Made by a program: the position numbers and the translations under genes
Shown: piece by piece, positions 12,061-23,097 of the stretch
Position numbering within the stretch: position 1 is the stretch's first letter
Layout of the letters: each line of letters opens with the position of its first letter
The notes under the pieces: model-generated
The model's input: the letters and a program-made list of their open reading frames with translations, nothing else
What the model was told of the DNA's origin: nothing
Database searches by the model: none
DNA from: Anaspis maculata
Lineage: Eukaryota; Arthropoda; Insecta; Coleoptera; Scraptiidae
Reading direction: 5' to 3'
NCBI GenBank assembly: GCA_949128115.1
Contig: OX421966.1
Span: 68,135,416 to 68,199,415, forward strand
DNA: 64,000 bases

Positions 12061-12333
12061 CGTATTTTTTTAGAGAATCGCACCATAAGAGAAAAGTTGT
12101 ATGGTTTGATTAGAACTGAACTTGACGGAATAAAGTTGAATTATGAGGCCTGTTGGTGGACCGGACTCATGGATATCTTGCGGAATCGCCAGACGGGGCT
12201 TCTTCCTCATCAGAATGGTACTATCATCAAGGTGAAATGTCCTAAGTCGGCAAAACAAAAGACCATACAGGAAGCCAGACAGACCAATCAACAATTATCA
12301 ACAATTTTGTTTAGAGAGGAATTCTCAGCTTAA
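12055..12333 (+). pseudogene. YqaJ-like nuclease fragment (PD-(D/E)XK fold), frameshifted
   Basis: The frame includes GTIIKVKCPKSAKQKTIQEA, resembling the YqaJ segment in which a Glu-x-Lys-Cys-Pro follows the catalytic Asp. Here the usual Glu appears replaced by Lys. Just upstream, near 12177-12200, another frame reads LAESPDGAS, close to the family's LGASPDG; a frameshift between the two would explain both. YqaJ domains are exonuclease-like PD-(D/E)XK folds. The fragment is inside the TTAA element and has no start or partner exons I can identify. A second YqaJ fragment with different content occurs at 51540-51802. Confidence 0.55.
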
Positions 12334-12371
12334 TCGGACACACAATCACTTCTTTCAAGTACAAGGACATA

Positions 12372-13258
12372 TGGACAGGGAGCTGGTGCCTCAAAACTTA
12401 CGTCATAAAATACATTATTTTAACCCTGTAGGTCTGATGTACGTTGATAAGGTTGTTAAAGATTGCTTTGTCTTACATGTCAGACCGGGGGCTTTGGGCT
12501 GGTATGCGCTTGTTAATTTTCGAAAAAATTGCCAAAAATTTACGTCATAAGGTACATGAATGAAAGTAACTGGATTTTGTGTGGGAACATCCCCTAATTG
12601 AAAATCTGGTCGTAAGACAACATTTTTGGAGGATTTCGGTCCATAAGACAAGTTTGTAATTTTCAAAAAAAGACCAAAATTTATCAATTTTTGCACAGGC
12701 ATTTTGTTGACTAACCCACTAAATGTGATATATTTTTTTGTTATCAGGATGTAAGACAGAATCGATTTCCATGTTGAAATACAGGGTGTACGATTTGAGA
12801 AAATTTTTCCGATGTTGCACCCTGTAAGCGATGTACCATTGAAAAAATTCTTGTGGACAGATTTGAAACCTGCGTAAAAAATTATGTAAGAATCGTTTTT
12901 CATTCCTGAAATTATGTCCAAGGAGAAGTCTTCAGGAGGAGGTGAATTTTGGCCCTTATTGAAGATTTCAAACTTGTCTTATGGACCGAGAGCCCCCACA
13001 AATTTTGTCTTATGACTCGATTTTTAATCAAGGGGATGTTCCCACACAAAAGCCCGTTGGTTTCATTCATGTACCTTATGACGTAAATTTTTGACATTTT
13101 TTGAAAATTGATAAGCCTATACCAGCCTAAAGCCCCCGGTCTGACATGTAAGACAAAGCAATTTTTAACAACCTTATCAACATCAACGCACATTAGACCT
13201 ACAGGGTCAAAATCATGTACCTTATGACGTAAGTTTTGAGGCACCAGCTCCCTGTCCA
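12372..13258. repeat. Foldback element ending TGGACAGGGAGCTGG
   Basis: The left arm from 12372 is matched in reverse complement by the right arm ending at 13258 over roughly 300 bp, including TACGTCATAA and GTCTTACATGTCAGACC. ATA flanks both ends (12369-12371 and 13259-13261), a plausible 3 bp target duplication. Two minus-strand open frames (12415-12921, 12912-13259) look alike only because the arms are inverted copies; they are not genes. Confidence 0.85.
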
Positions 13259-13661
13259 ATATTGGACTGACAAAATAAAATCAAAATTGACTGACTTCTA
13301 TATCGAAATTTCACTGCCTGAGATCATCGATTTGCGGGCTTGTATAGGAGCATGCCCATTCGAGAAAGTTAAAATGCCATGATTTTTTTCCCATCAACGG
13401 TTCTTAGGTACTGGCCACTTTTCGACACTCAAACGCGTATTATACGAAACAAGTGCATTCTAATGGAACGATTTCAACAAAAATCAAATGAGCTGAGGTC
13501 ATTCACGAAGGTAACCACACAGACAGCCAGGCACACAAAAAAACAGACAGATATCCACACAGGACTCAAACGGACGGACGGACAAACAGACAAACAGACT
13601 TCAGACAGAGTAGTACTAGTAGTAGTAGTTCTTTGCGGTTTTGTTATTTACTTCCAGTGTA

Positions 13662-14884
13662 TACAGGGTGTCCCGTTTTTCAACGCTCACTATGGGTATC
13701 TCGGAAACGGTAAGAGATACAAAGTCGGTTAAATCACAAAAAAGTTGCGCAATTTTATGACTATCTTAAATATGTCAAGATATCCAAGATATCTTTGGTC
13801 ATTTCTGAAATATCCCAGAAAAGCTGAAAAATGCTGAATTCGAAAATTTCAAATCTTTTCTTTATTATGACAGCTATCAATTTGAAAATTGGTATCCTGA
13901 CATTTTTGAAGGTCCTTGATCGACTGACGGTCATAATTTTTTCCTACGCCTACTAGTTTTTGAGATATGACAGTTAACTTTATTTTTTCTTATGGACACT
14001 ATATTATTTCTCCACCTCATAAAACTCACTTTTTCTTTCTCTTTACAAAGATATAAAACACTTGTAGCATTTTTGTCAAAATAACCTATAAAAATTGGAA
14101 AAATCATTTCTGGGGCGAAAAAATCTAGTAACCGGTTCGGTTGCCATGTTCTCGTGACATAATAACAATGGCATTCGGTTGCCATGGTCGGTTAATTTTG
14201 GAAAAAGTTGGGTTACATTCCGTTTTTATGTATTTGATAATGATAATAAATAAAAATTAAACAAATACAAAACCCAAGTATAACACAAAATAATATCGCA
14301 ATAGCAATAAACATTTATAATTACAATTACTCGAAATGGAGTTTATTTTGCGAGGAACGCTCCAAGATCGAATTGCCATTGTTATTATGTCACGAAAACA
14401 TGGCAACCGAACCGGTAACTAGATTTTTTCGCCCCAGAAATGGTTTTTCCAGTTTTTATAGGTTATTTTGACAAAAATGCTACAAGTGTTTTATATTTTT
14501 GTAAAGAGAAAGAAAAGGTGAGTTTTATGGGGTGGAGAAATAATATGGTCTCCATTAGAAAAAATTAAGTCAACTATCATATCTCAAAAACTAGTAGGCG
14601 TAGGTGAAAATTATGACCGTCAGTCGATCAAGGACCTTCAAAAATGTCAGGATACCAATTTTCAAATTGATAGCTGTCATAATAAAGGAAAGATTTGAAA
14701 TTTTCGAATTCGGCATTTTTCAGTTTTTCTGGGATATTTCAGAAATGACCAAAGATATCTTGAATATCTTGACATATTTAAGATAGTCATAAAATTGCGC
14801 AACTTTTTTGTAATTTAACCGACTTTGTATCTCTTACCGTTTCCGAGATACCCATAGTGAGCGTTGAAAAACGGGACACCTGTA
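13662..14884. repeat. Foldback element with ACAGGGTGTCCCG ends, arms about 510 bp
   Basis: The left end TACAGGGTGTCCCGTTTTTC at 13662 is complemented by the right end at 14884, which has lost one C. The arms pair to about 14175 and 14372 around an AT-rich centre near 14270. TA/TATA flanks both ends. No coding. The left arm starts just after a CAGACAGAC/AGTAGTAGT-rich stretch (13520-13635). Confidence 0.9.
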
Positions 14885-15605
14885 TAGTTTTGAATACATA
14901 GTTATACACATTTGTGCAGCCTATTGTTTCGCAATTGCAATACGATTTTATAATGTTTGTCCCTTTATAATCAGAGTATCTTGGAGTATCAGCAGATTGT
15001 AGATCTAGATATAGTCTAATCACGTGAGAGAAATAATAAACTTGAGAAAAAATTATAATTTCAAAAATCGTAGCAACGAAATATTTCGGCGTACTACCAC
15101 TACGTCACAAATCTTTACTACCGCTATTTACATCGCCTTTTTCTCAGAAAACATCATAACACCATGTGTGCAGAAAGTGATCACTACCTATATCATGAAT
15201 GACTTATAGCGGAGAACAGCTGCAGCGGGCGGCAAATAACAAAAAGAGATTTTCAAAATGTGTTTCGGAGGGCACCATTTGTGCTACAGAAATTCTAAAA
15301 ACAGATTATTGTTCGATATTTTCAGTACTTCAAAATGACTGCCTGCGATTCGAAAAAAAATCAAAATTATTTTGTCAAATTGAAAAAAAAATTCAAAACA
15401 TTTTTTGAAATTTTTGTTTCGACTAGTGCATCAAACAGAATTGAAATTTGAGTATAACCCTTTTTCTAGATCTAAAATCCGACTGATAGTTTTCCCAAAA
15501 ACATTTTATTACTTTTGATGTATTTTCTCTCTGTCGCACACTTGGTACTCAATTCCAGTCCCCTTTAGCCTTAAGCGCGCTGTTCAAATATACTGTATTA
15601 GACAA

Positions 15606-15683
15606 GTTGGTAGCTCAGACGAATCGGCAGCAGTGTCTCCAGCTATCACCTGTGGGGATCCAGGTCCGAATCCAGAGGAGGAC
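15606..15683 (+). repeat. tRNA-like (SINE-type) module inside copy B
   Basis: GTTGGTAGCTCAGACGAATC resembles a pol III A box and CAGGTCCGAATCC near 15661 a B box (consensus GGTTCGAATCC with one change). Spacing is longer than a standard tRNA, as in Ser/Leu-type tRNAs with a long variable arm. The same module sits at the matching position in the clean copy, so it was in the element before the copies separated. Not a functional tRNA gene. Confidence 0.6.
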
Positions 15684-16012
15684 ACCAATAGAAGAACAAC
15701 TTTTCTTGGGAAAAACGTGCTATATAGATTGTAAAAATTTGTAAAAATAGGTGCGGAACCTCCTATAACATAAAACTATGTTGAAAAGTGGTGAAAAACT
15801 AATTTTTATTCAAAAATAGAAGAAAAAAACATCCAAAATGCGACGTAACATATACGTCGCAAAGTGATATCTACGAGATGTGGAATAACGATGAGATAGT
15901 ATGTCACATTTGGAGATCTTTGGGATATCTCATTCATGTTCTAATTACCCTGACATAAGAGGTAACAGAGATGTCCACTCAACATTGCATAGACTTTTTT
16001 GTTGACATCGCA

Positions 16013-17073
16013 ATGGGGTACTTGCCTATGGTATAGATTAACCTGGAAATACTTTTGATTGCTAGTATAAGTGGTAAGGGGACTCTACTGAGAATTTTAC
16101 AAAAATACCGTCATTTTCTAAAGAGAAAAACGAATTTGGAAAATTCCTCCTAAAAGCTTCGCGCCAGGGCAGGGATTTCGAGTGGGGTTGGTCTGACTGC
16201 ATAATAATGGAATAATCAAGAATGTCGGGAATGTCACTATGACAGTGTCATTTTGAACATGCTCGCAAAACCGGTTTCCTATCAAATTCTCTTACCATGG
16301 GCGTTTGGGCAATAAAGTCGAACAAGGTTCCGGAAAAACTGACTCCAGAAACCTCTCATAATAATGTCCCAGTCGAGATAATTTATTTTCAGGGGAAAAT
16401 CTTGAAGATCAGCAATAGCACAGAAATAAGAGATTGAAAATGAACAGTGAGCTTTTATAGGTACACACATCATTAGCATACAATTCAGGATAAGTAATAC
16501 TTTAGAGCTACAAAGAGATCCATGTGGGGAGGCCGCGTTGTATCTCCAAATACAATGTGGGGAGCTGGGACACTGATGTGCGAAATGCAGCCGAGGGTCA
16601 CGCCAGGTCAGAGCACGGGTGACAAACATGCAGAGGACTTTTTGGCGACAGCACTAAAGACTGAAGAAAGAGACTAGTTAGGTTGGCAAAGAAATTATGG
16701 AAGTGGGTAGGTACTTACCGCGTAGATCAAAGCCTCGATTAAAGCAGTCAAAGGCAAAGAAAAGGGCACAGGAAGAAATAAAACTACCGTCGACGGTTTG
16801 ACGTTGTCAGTCAGACTCAGATTCGAGATGATACGATTTCAAAGTTTGAAGACAGCACCTTGACAACGTTATATCATTGCCAACCCAAAGAGGAAAAAGA
16901 GCCCTTCCATGTTCTATATTTAATATATTTGTGACGTCACAAATATATTTTTAAAACACGCATTGCGGCCACAATTTTGAGAATTTGGGAAAAAGAAAAA
17001 ATACGGGTACATTATTTTTAACCATACTATCGAATAAGCTAATAAAAAAAAACTAGGCAAGTACCCCATTGTA
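16013..17073. mobile_element. GGGGTACTTGCCTA-ended TIR element
   Basis: GGGGTACTTGCCTA near 16015 is matched by its complement TAGGCAAGTACCCC near 17057-17071. The host element reads continuously across it: GACATCGCA before and TTGTAACTTGAACATC after correspond to adjacent sequence in the clean copy at 44.3 kb. An AT pair on each side may be the duplication. The frame at 16282-16629 (minus) has no recognisable domain. Superfamily not assigned. Confidence 0.75.
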
Positions 17074-17112
17074 ACTTGAACATCTAAGTGATGTCACAGT
17101 GTTATGCAGGGC

Positions 17113-18915
17113 CAAGATGCTACCCTGTTACAATCGTACCACTTCTTGAACCAAGGGAATCATTAGCAAGAATTACCTGGCTTTTGTTGGCGTCGTGGGT
17201 TCCCTTGTCAGGAAAACGAATGGAAACAAAATAGAATATCTATTGAGTTACAAAGAAGAGAAATATACAAAAGGAGTGGATAAAAATCAAAGCTAAATCT
17301 AATTATTCTAGGTTGAAAAGTTGACATAACAGGGTCAAACAAAGGAGGGGAGAAGGGGTATAATATGATGTATACATATCGTAGTTTCGAGTTGTTCATC
17401 ATTTGGTGCAAAACATGGTATGGAAATAATAAGGTACATGATGTATACATATCGTAGTTTCGAGTTGTTTATCATTTGGTGCAAAACATGGTATGGAAGT
17501 AATAACAAGCATAATAACAATTCTACAAACACCATACGAAGAAACTAATTCAGTTCAATTCTCAGTTCAAAAAGGTTGAGTGTACAGAGTACATACCAAA
17601 GCGAGTGCGAGATGGTTTGAGGCACATTTTCGATACTTTCACTTTCTCCTGCCGCCTAAGGCGACAAGAACTGTTTGCTTCTATCGGTACTGGTTGTTGC
17701 TGTACTCTGGTCTGATACTGTTCTGGTGCTGACTGCTACTGACTGACTCTGATACTTTGATACTGCTGGTACTACTGCTTCCTGGATAGGACGCTTCTCT
17801 TTTTATGCAGCTGGGAAAATCCTTTGTCTCTTTGTGTTGTGCAGAATCGTGCCTTATATTGTCTACAGCGGCCGTCGATTTAACGAAAAAACACTTCAGT
17901 TGAACAATTTGGGCTTGAGTACTTGACATTCATTACGCTATAGCCCAGGGCTTTCTTCAAATAAGCTTTTTCTACAGGGGGGACTTTTAGATATGGAATT
18001 TCTAGTCGCAAAATTGCACTACGTGCGTCAGCCATATTGTATGCTATGCTATAACTCAAGTCTTATCTTTGTTACCATACGTCTGGGGTCTGGGTTCCAG
18101 CTATTCTGTATTTCTCGTGTCGTTAAATAGGTTCATCTTTAATTTGACTCTAAGAATTTTTGCAGCTGTGCTTGTGTCAGCTTGCGTCATTCTGTTTTTT
18201 GAAAAACCTCGCTTTCGTGGTCGCTTCCAATTTGCCATCATTGTAATTTTCTCGTGACTTCGTTATAAAAAAATAATGCTTCACTCAACGTCTAGAACCT
18301 GGAGGGTTATTTGATGAACTCTCAATTGCAACTGAAGCAAATTCTAATTAAGAAATTGATTAGTACAATTTTTGTGACTACTACATAGGTTATTGAAAGC
18401 TATTCTCTCTCTCTGGGCACCACAACAGAAATGTTTTCTTGCTAAGTGGGAAATGGGGGAAAATAAATTGGAACCTGATATTCAGAGCCAAGTGATCATT
18501 CAGAGATGTCGCTAGTTATTGAATTCATACGTGAGAACTGAGCCAAACTCTACAATGTGATTCACTATTGCTACACCTCGTCACTCAAAAACCTTTCCTG
18601 CAATGCGTCTGACAGAGTGGTGAAAACAATATGCGGTAGAATTCAAGCACACCCGCTGATAAAGATGGTCTGCCCGCTGTGACAGGGCTCCAGCATGCTA
18701 CATCAAATTACCTATTGGAATGTTTCACGACTATACGTCGCTCGCGATCATTTTGGATGATGACTTGGAATGAAGAAGTATCGATAGAGATTGACCGTTG
18801 TACCTGGACCGATCCGCTTGAACTGCCGTTCGCTCCCGACTTGTCACGTCGGTTTCCGAGTGCTTCTGCGGGTCTGTTGGGAAAAAAACTCGTTCCACTT
18901 TGAGGAAGCTGAGTT
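17113..18915. other. Unassigned interval
   Basis: Apart from the tandem duplication at 17367-17512, I see no gene. The minus-strand frame at 17681-17929 is Ser-rich over a CTGACTGACT-type low-complexity tract and lacks a recognisable domain. Confidence 0.3.
17367..17512. repeat. Two-unit tandem duplication, 73 bp period
   Basis: The unit starting GATGTATACATATCGTAG at 17367 is repeated from 17440 with two or three mismatches and ends near 17512. It is recent enough to be almost identical. Confidence 0.85.
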
Positions 18916-20215
18916 AAAACCTGTTGATGCTGCTTCGCGATCCACCTAGAGGCCGTAGAGTTGAAGCCCTTCGATTATGAGTCTCAACCCACGTGGACGG
19001 TGCTGAGTCGAAACTCGTTGAGTGGAGTCGAAGCTGATCAGGAAAATTTCTAGCTGGAGTCCTTCGGAGATGCGTCCCGATCCCTTCGGGATAGTTGAAT
19101 TGAGATTCTCCCAAGATGAGTTTCCACCCACCCAGAGGCTGATGAGTTGCTACTTTTTGAACTCCGACCCACCTCTGGGATGAAGAGTCAAAGCCATTGG
19201 ATGTAGAGTCTCGATTGACCTCTAGGCGACGAGTTGAAACTCTTCGATGACGAGTTCCAAATCATCATAACATAACATGACATAATTCATTCGTGTTGAT
19301 ATGTGGAAGTATACATTTACACCCGTCAGTGAAAGAAACAGAAAAAAAAAGAAAAAGTGAGAACAGAAATATAGATGATTGAGTTACATTAATAGTGTCT
19401 CCCACAACAAACTCATATGGAAAAAATTCTTTGGCAGAATAGGAAGCATTCTCCAGCAAAATTTTCTTAATTGATGTTTCAAGCTGTCTTGGAGATTCCG
19501 TTTTCAAATGATTCGGTAATTAATTAAAGACTAGGACTCAATGGTAGTCAGTAGCTACTCCAGAACGTTTTGGCCTGTGAAATGGCACAACGAAGTTGTC
19601 TTTGTTTCGAGTGCTGTAATTATGTTGGAATGTCTGGTAATCCACCTCAATTAACTTTATATACATGATAGACTGAAAAATATACAGGCACGGCATGGTT
19701 AATATTTTTGAATCTATAAATGCCTGCCTGCAGTCCTCCCTGTACCGAAGACCAGTCATTATTCTTATGCATTTTCTCTGATTTGCAAAGACCCTACCAC
19801 CTTGCGCCGAGTAACCCCATGCCAAAATGGCAAAGCTCAAACAACTCTGAAATGAAACCGAAATACGCTGTCCTCAGAACTTCTCCGGAAACTATGCCTT
19901 TCAGTCGACGCATTAGGTACACTAGAGAAGAAAGTGTCCCACACAATGATGTTACGTGAGCCTCCCAGGTCAGGCGGCAGTCCAGGGTAACTCCGAGGAA
20001 CTTGACAGGCTCATTTTCTAAGTTTATTGACCACATCTTCATGTAGTTGTGCTGAAACCCTTCCGGTGCTGAGTGTCGTTCCATATTCAAGTTGTAGAGT
20101 TGAGATCTGTTGATGATGTGTTTCGATCCCTCTCTAGGATGTTGAGTTACGATCTTTCGATAAAGAGTTTTGACCCACCTTGAAGATGTAGAGTTGAAAC
20201 TCCCAGATGATCCTT
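18916..20215. repeat. Degenerate minisatellite, interrupted
   Basis: Units built on GAGTTGAAACTCTTCGATGA and GACCCACCTCTAGG recur irregularly from 18916 to about 19262, and resume from about 20090 to 20215 (GAGTTGAGATCTGTTGATGA, GTAGAGTTGAAACTCCC). The intervening 0.8 kb is a dead retrotransposon, so one array appears to have been split by it. Unit length varies, roughly 40-70 bp. Confidence 0.65.
19265..20090 (-). pseudogene. Non-LTR retrotransposon reverse transcriptase C-terminus (jockey/CR1-like)
   Basis: The minus strand gives EPVKFLGVTLDCRLTWEAHV (RT thumb) near 20000, then after a frameshift near 19820 FAILAWGYSAQGGRVFANQ and RKCIRIMTGLRYREDCRQAF, then MPCLYIFQSIMYIKL and VVPFHRPKRSG. 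The frame continues across two in-frame stops (about 19535 and 19515) to LPNHLKTESPRQLETSIKK. This order is the standard C-terminal part of jockey/CR1-type RT. No RNase H is present. It is a 5'-truncated dead copy, as is usual for non-LTR insertions. Confidence 0.8.
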
Positions 20216-22699
20216 TTCAGATGCTCTTTTTTTTTGAGAAACAGATAATAGAGAATATTGTGTTCATAGCCTGTTGGGCGATAATCCCATCCGAGCGAAA
20301 CAAAGGGTGAAGGTTTAGGGTCAAACATCAGCCTCTTGGTGTAAACTCGACAAATAACCATTGCACAAAAATTTTACCTTCAACTCATAAACTAGGTGAA
20401 GTAGGTCCAACCCTGTGATTCTAACTGCTGGAAGTCTCGCCACGCGACTTTTTTGGAAAGGAGAAATTCGCTTGAATCTCTGAGGTTGAACGCGAGGTTG
20501 AACGTTTTTTGCACGCTAAAGAGTCAAAGCTCGAAATGGCCCACCTAGAAATATCACTGGAATTTTTTTGATTGGATTATTCTCTCGGTGGTTGATAGCA
20601 AATTTTTCGTGATGGTAGATAATGCTACCAATTTTGTTTAGCACAGATCCTTTATATAGGATATGCAACGTCGCGTGAAGTATACTATGAAATCTGAAAA
20701 GTGTGAAGGGCTCTAAATTCTGAGAAATAAATGACGAAAATTTCCAACTGGTCCTAAGATGTTTCGCCGATATATCGGATCGATTTTTTTGTATTTTGCG
20801 CTAATCTTCTTCACATACAGATTGATAAACATTGAAACCCACGAATATAACGTCCCTTGAAAACGAATTGAAAGATCTATAAATGCAGCAGAATCGAATC
20901 ATATGGGAAGTCAAGTCAGAAATCCGGTTCCCAAGAAAACAGCAAGATTTTTGCAATCTTTGAAACTACGAGGTAGGATGTCTTTTTTTCTGAATCGAGT
21001 ACACTTGGCAGCAAAAATAGCGCCCACTTGATTTATGACGGAGACGATTATTTGTTTGGCCGGCTCTACCGTAGGTAGGATTACCTACTCGACTCTCGCG
21101 GCAAATTCGAATCATTTTATTATTGTTTTCGTAAAATCTTCAAAATCGGTTCAATTTGAGAGGTTTGGATCCAGCAAGTGAGATATTGTTTTCTACTGAA
21201 TTGTGTACGAGCATAACGATTCTGGATGAGTTTCCTCGTAATTTTTTGTATATCTTGCAGAACCTCCGTCAAAATCTTCAGCGATAATTTATCGCTTTCT
21301 TCCAGGGAGTTCCAAGCTTTTGAAACGATCTGTTCACCACTTCGCTCTATTAAAAATATCTTTCTGTAAACGTTGATAACGGTAATGTGAGTAATTTGTG
21401 CTCCACGACGAGTGTCACCAAATTCACGGATCCCGTGAAGAGTAAACCGGAAGCTTTCGCGTTACACCAACACGTAATTTCTAATGCACGGCTCATTAAA
21501 CCATCATCAATCTGGGGAAATGTGGAAATCGAAATTGATTCCGCCACAGCCATCCATTCAGGTACCACTTACCAAGTACACTCTTCTCGCAATATCGATT
21601 TTTCACACCGCCAATCGTGTCGGCCACGCGCATTACCGAAAAACCATCAAAATTTCGTCATTTTCGTCATCGCGCTCTTCGAGTCTTTGCCCCAAGAGCC
21701 CGATTGTTTTCGCAACGACAATAACGAACCGTGAGGTGCTCCTTGATTGTTCGCTGTTAACTCCTCTTCCTGTGTGCGAGCATAGGTACTTGCGAGCATC
21801 AGAAGAAGAATAAGAAGAAAAAGGAAACCGTTACATAGGCATGGCCGTCTTTAATTGATAGGGACATCATCATGAACGATAGCGCAAGATGCACACACGG
21901 CCTACTCTGCTCCATATTGGAGGCCGGTACGTGGGTGGTCCCTTGTTTCGTTCTCATCACCCCTGCTAGCCCATGAAGACAAGCCGGGTACAACATATGA
22001 ACATCATCGTCCTGTATAACAAGTATTTGAGATGCACGATTGATTTTCATGGCCACTATTATGGGCTCGTCGCCAATGAAGACTTGCAATTATTCAAGAA
22101 AAAGGTATGATCTGACTGCATTTTTAACTTTCATACTCTTCAATCCCTTATAATGTAGTCGTCAGCTACCAAAAAGCTGAACACTGGCTTTTTACCGGTG
22201 GGTCCTGGATCGTAACGACTATCCTTATTCCATTTTACCTTTCTCTTCTTCCCATGTGTGTTGCTCGGTGTGCTGAATCCAGCATTTGTCATCTTGATTT
22301 GAGACCTGTCGGGTCTTTCGCGATTGGATGTGACATGACAAATTCATGTCCTGCATTCTTGGAACAGGTCCATGAAACTCCGCATTTTCTTGATGTCGAG
22401 GCCCCCCTTCTGGAGGACTTCGATGCGGCTGTGGTTCGATGTATCTAAAGCTGATTTTAGTGGGTTGGTACTCTGGGAAGATTTGTTTATCGCAGATTTT
22501 CACTGGGTCATGCTCCAAAATTGATATTACTAACTTTTATCGGGTCAAAATTTCAGTAGAGCGGTAAACAGGTAACAGTGTGACCGATAGTGTGACCATG
22601 TCGTGCCGGAAGCTGGGTGCATTTCCACTAACCTGAGGAGCTCGGCTTCTCCCATGATGAGTGATGCCAAAATGCCATTCAGCTCTAACCATGCTCGTA
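20216..22699. other. Unassigned interval
   Basis: No gene can be supported. Open frames at 21350-21568 (minus), 21387-21813 (plus), 21799-22089 (minus) and 22225-22518 (minus) lack recognisable domains. GAA-rich sequence occurs near 21800-21830. Confidence 0.3.
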
Positions 22700-23097
22700 T
22701 ACAGGGTGTCCTGTATCTAATCGCAAAGATTTTGCAAGTCGATAGAGCATCAGAAAAGAATGAAATATGCATGTGAAAATTTTGTTAAAAAACCCGTAAT
22801 AACGAAGATACAGCTCTTCAAAGTTGGAAAACAAATACAGTTCTTTTCACATAACTTTTATACTGGTCTACCGATTCGCGTCAAATTTCTTACACGTATT
22901 CACTGGACAAATGCCTATGAACCTCGAATAACACATTTGGTGAGAACAGCCCCATGGCGTAGATAGAGGTGGTCGCGCCCCTTGAATCATCCTTAATTTT
23001 TTCCACACTGCAAATTTTTTTCAAATCAGTACTATTTCCGAGTTGCTCATTTAATTTTAAGCGAAAAGTTGCTCCTGCAAAATTTCGATAGGACGCA

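Larger units (their letters stand above)
10890..15574. mobile_element. TTAA-flanked TIR element (piggyBac- or Kolobok-like target choice)
   Basis: A perfect 13 bp TIR, GGCTAAAGGGGAC at 10894-10906 and its complement at 15558-15570, is bounded by TTAA on both sides (10890-10893 and 15571-15574). The clean copy near 44.75 kb shows the uninterrupted site, so TTAA duplication on insertion is well supported. TTAA targeting is characteristic of piggyBac and Kolobok. No transposase is visible. The 4.68 kb interior holds two foldbacks (12372-13258, 13662-14884), a small hairpin (11975-12060) and a YqaJ-like fragment (12055-12333). Confidence 0.85.
10214..17112. mobile_element. ATCCCACTCAGCA-family element, copy B, disrupted by nested insertions
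   Basis: The segments 10214-10889, 15575-16012 and 17074-17112 together match, in reverse orientation, the clean copy at 44261-45521. The left end keeps ACTCAGCATAGCATG but lacks the terminal ATCCC; the right end decays after GTGATGTCACAG near 17097. Two insertions account for the extra length: a TTAA-flanked element (10890-15574) and a GGGGTACTTGCC-ended element (about 16013-17073). The retained parts include the ACATC/GATGT-rich subterminal DNA, the GAGCCC repeats and a tRNA-like module. No protein coding is seen. Confidence 0.85.

Noticed and set aside
12415..13259. Two similar minus-strand open frames (168 and 115 aa) looking like a duplicated gene
   Set aside because: They are translations of the two inverted arms and centre of one foldback element; the similarity comes from the palindrome.
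15606..15683. Possible true tRNA gene
   Set aside because: The B box is degenerate, no cloverleaf closes, and the module repeats within a transposable element.
21350..21568. Minus-strand frame with a CWCNAK word loosely like RT linker sequence
   Set aside because: Resemblance covers only a few residues and no neighbouring RT motif could be found in any frame.
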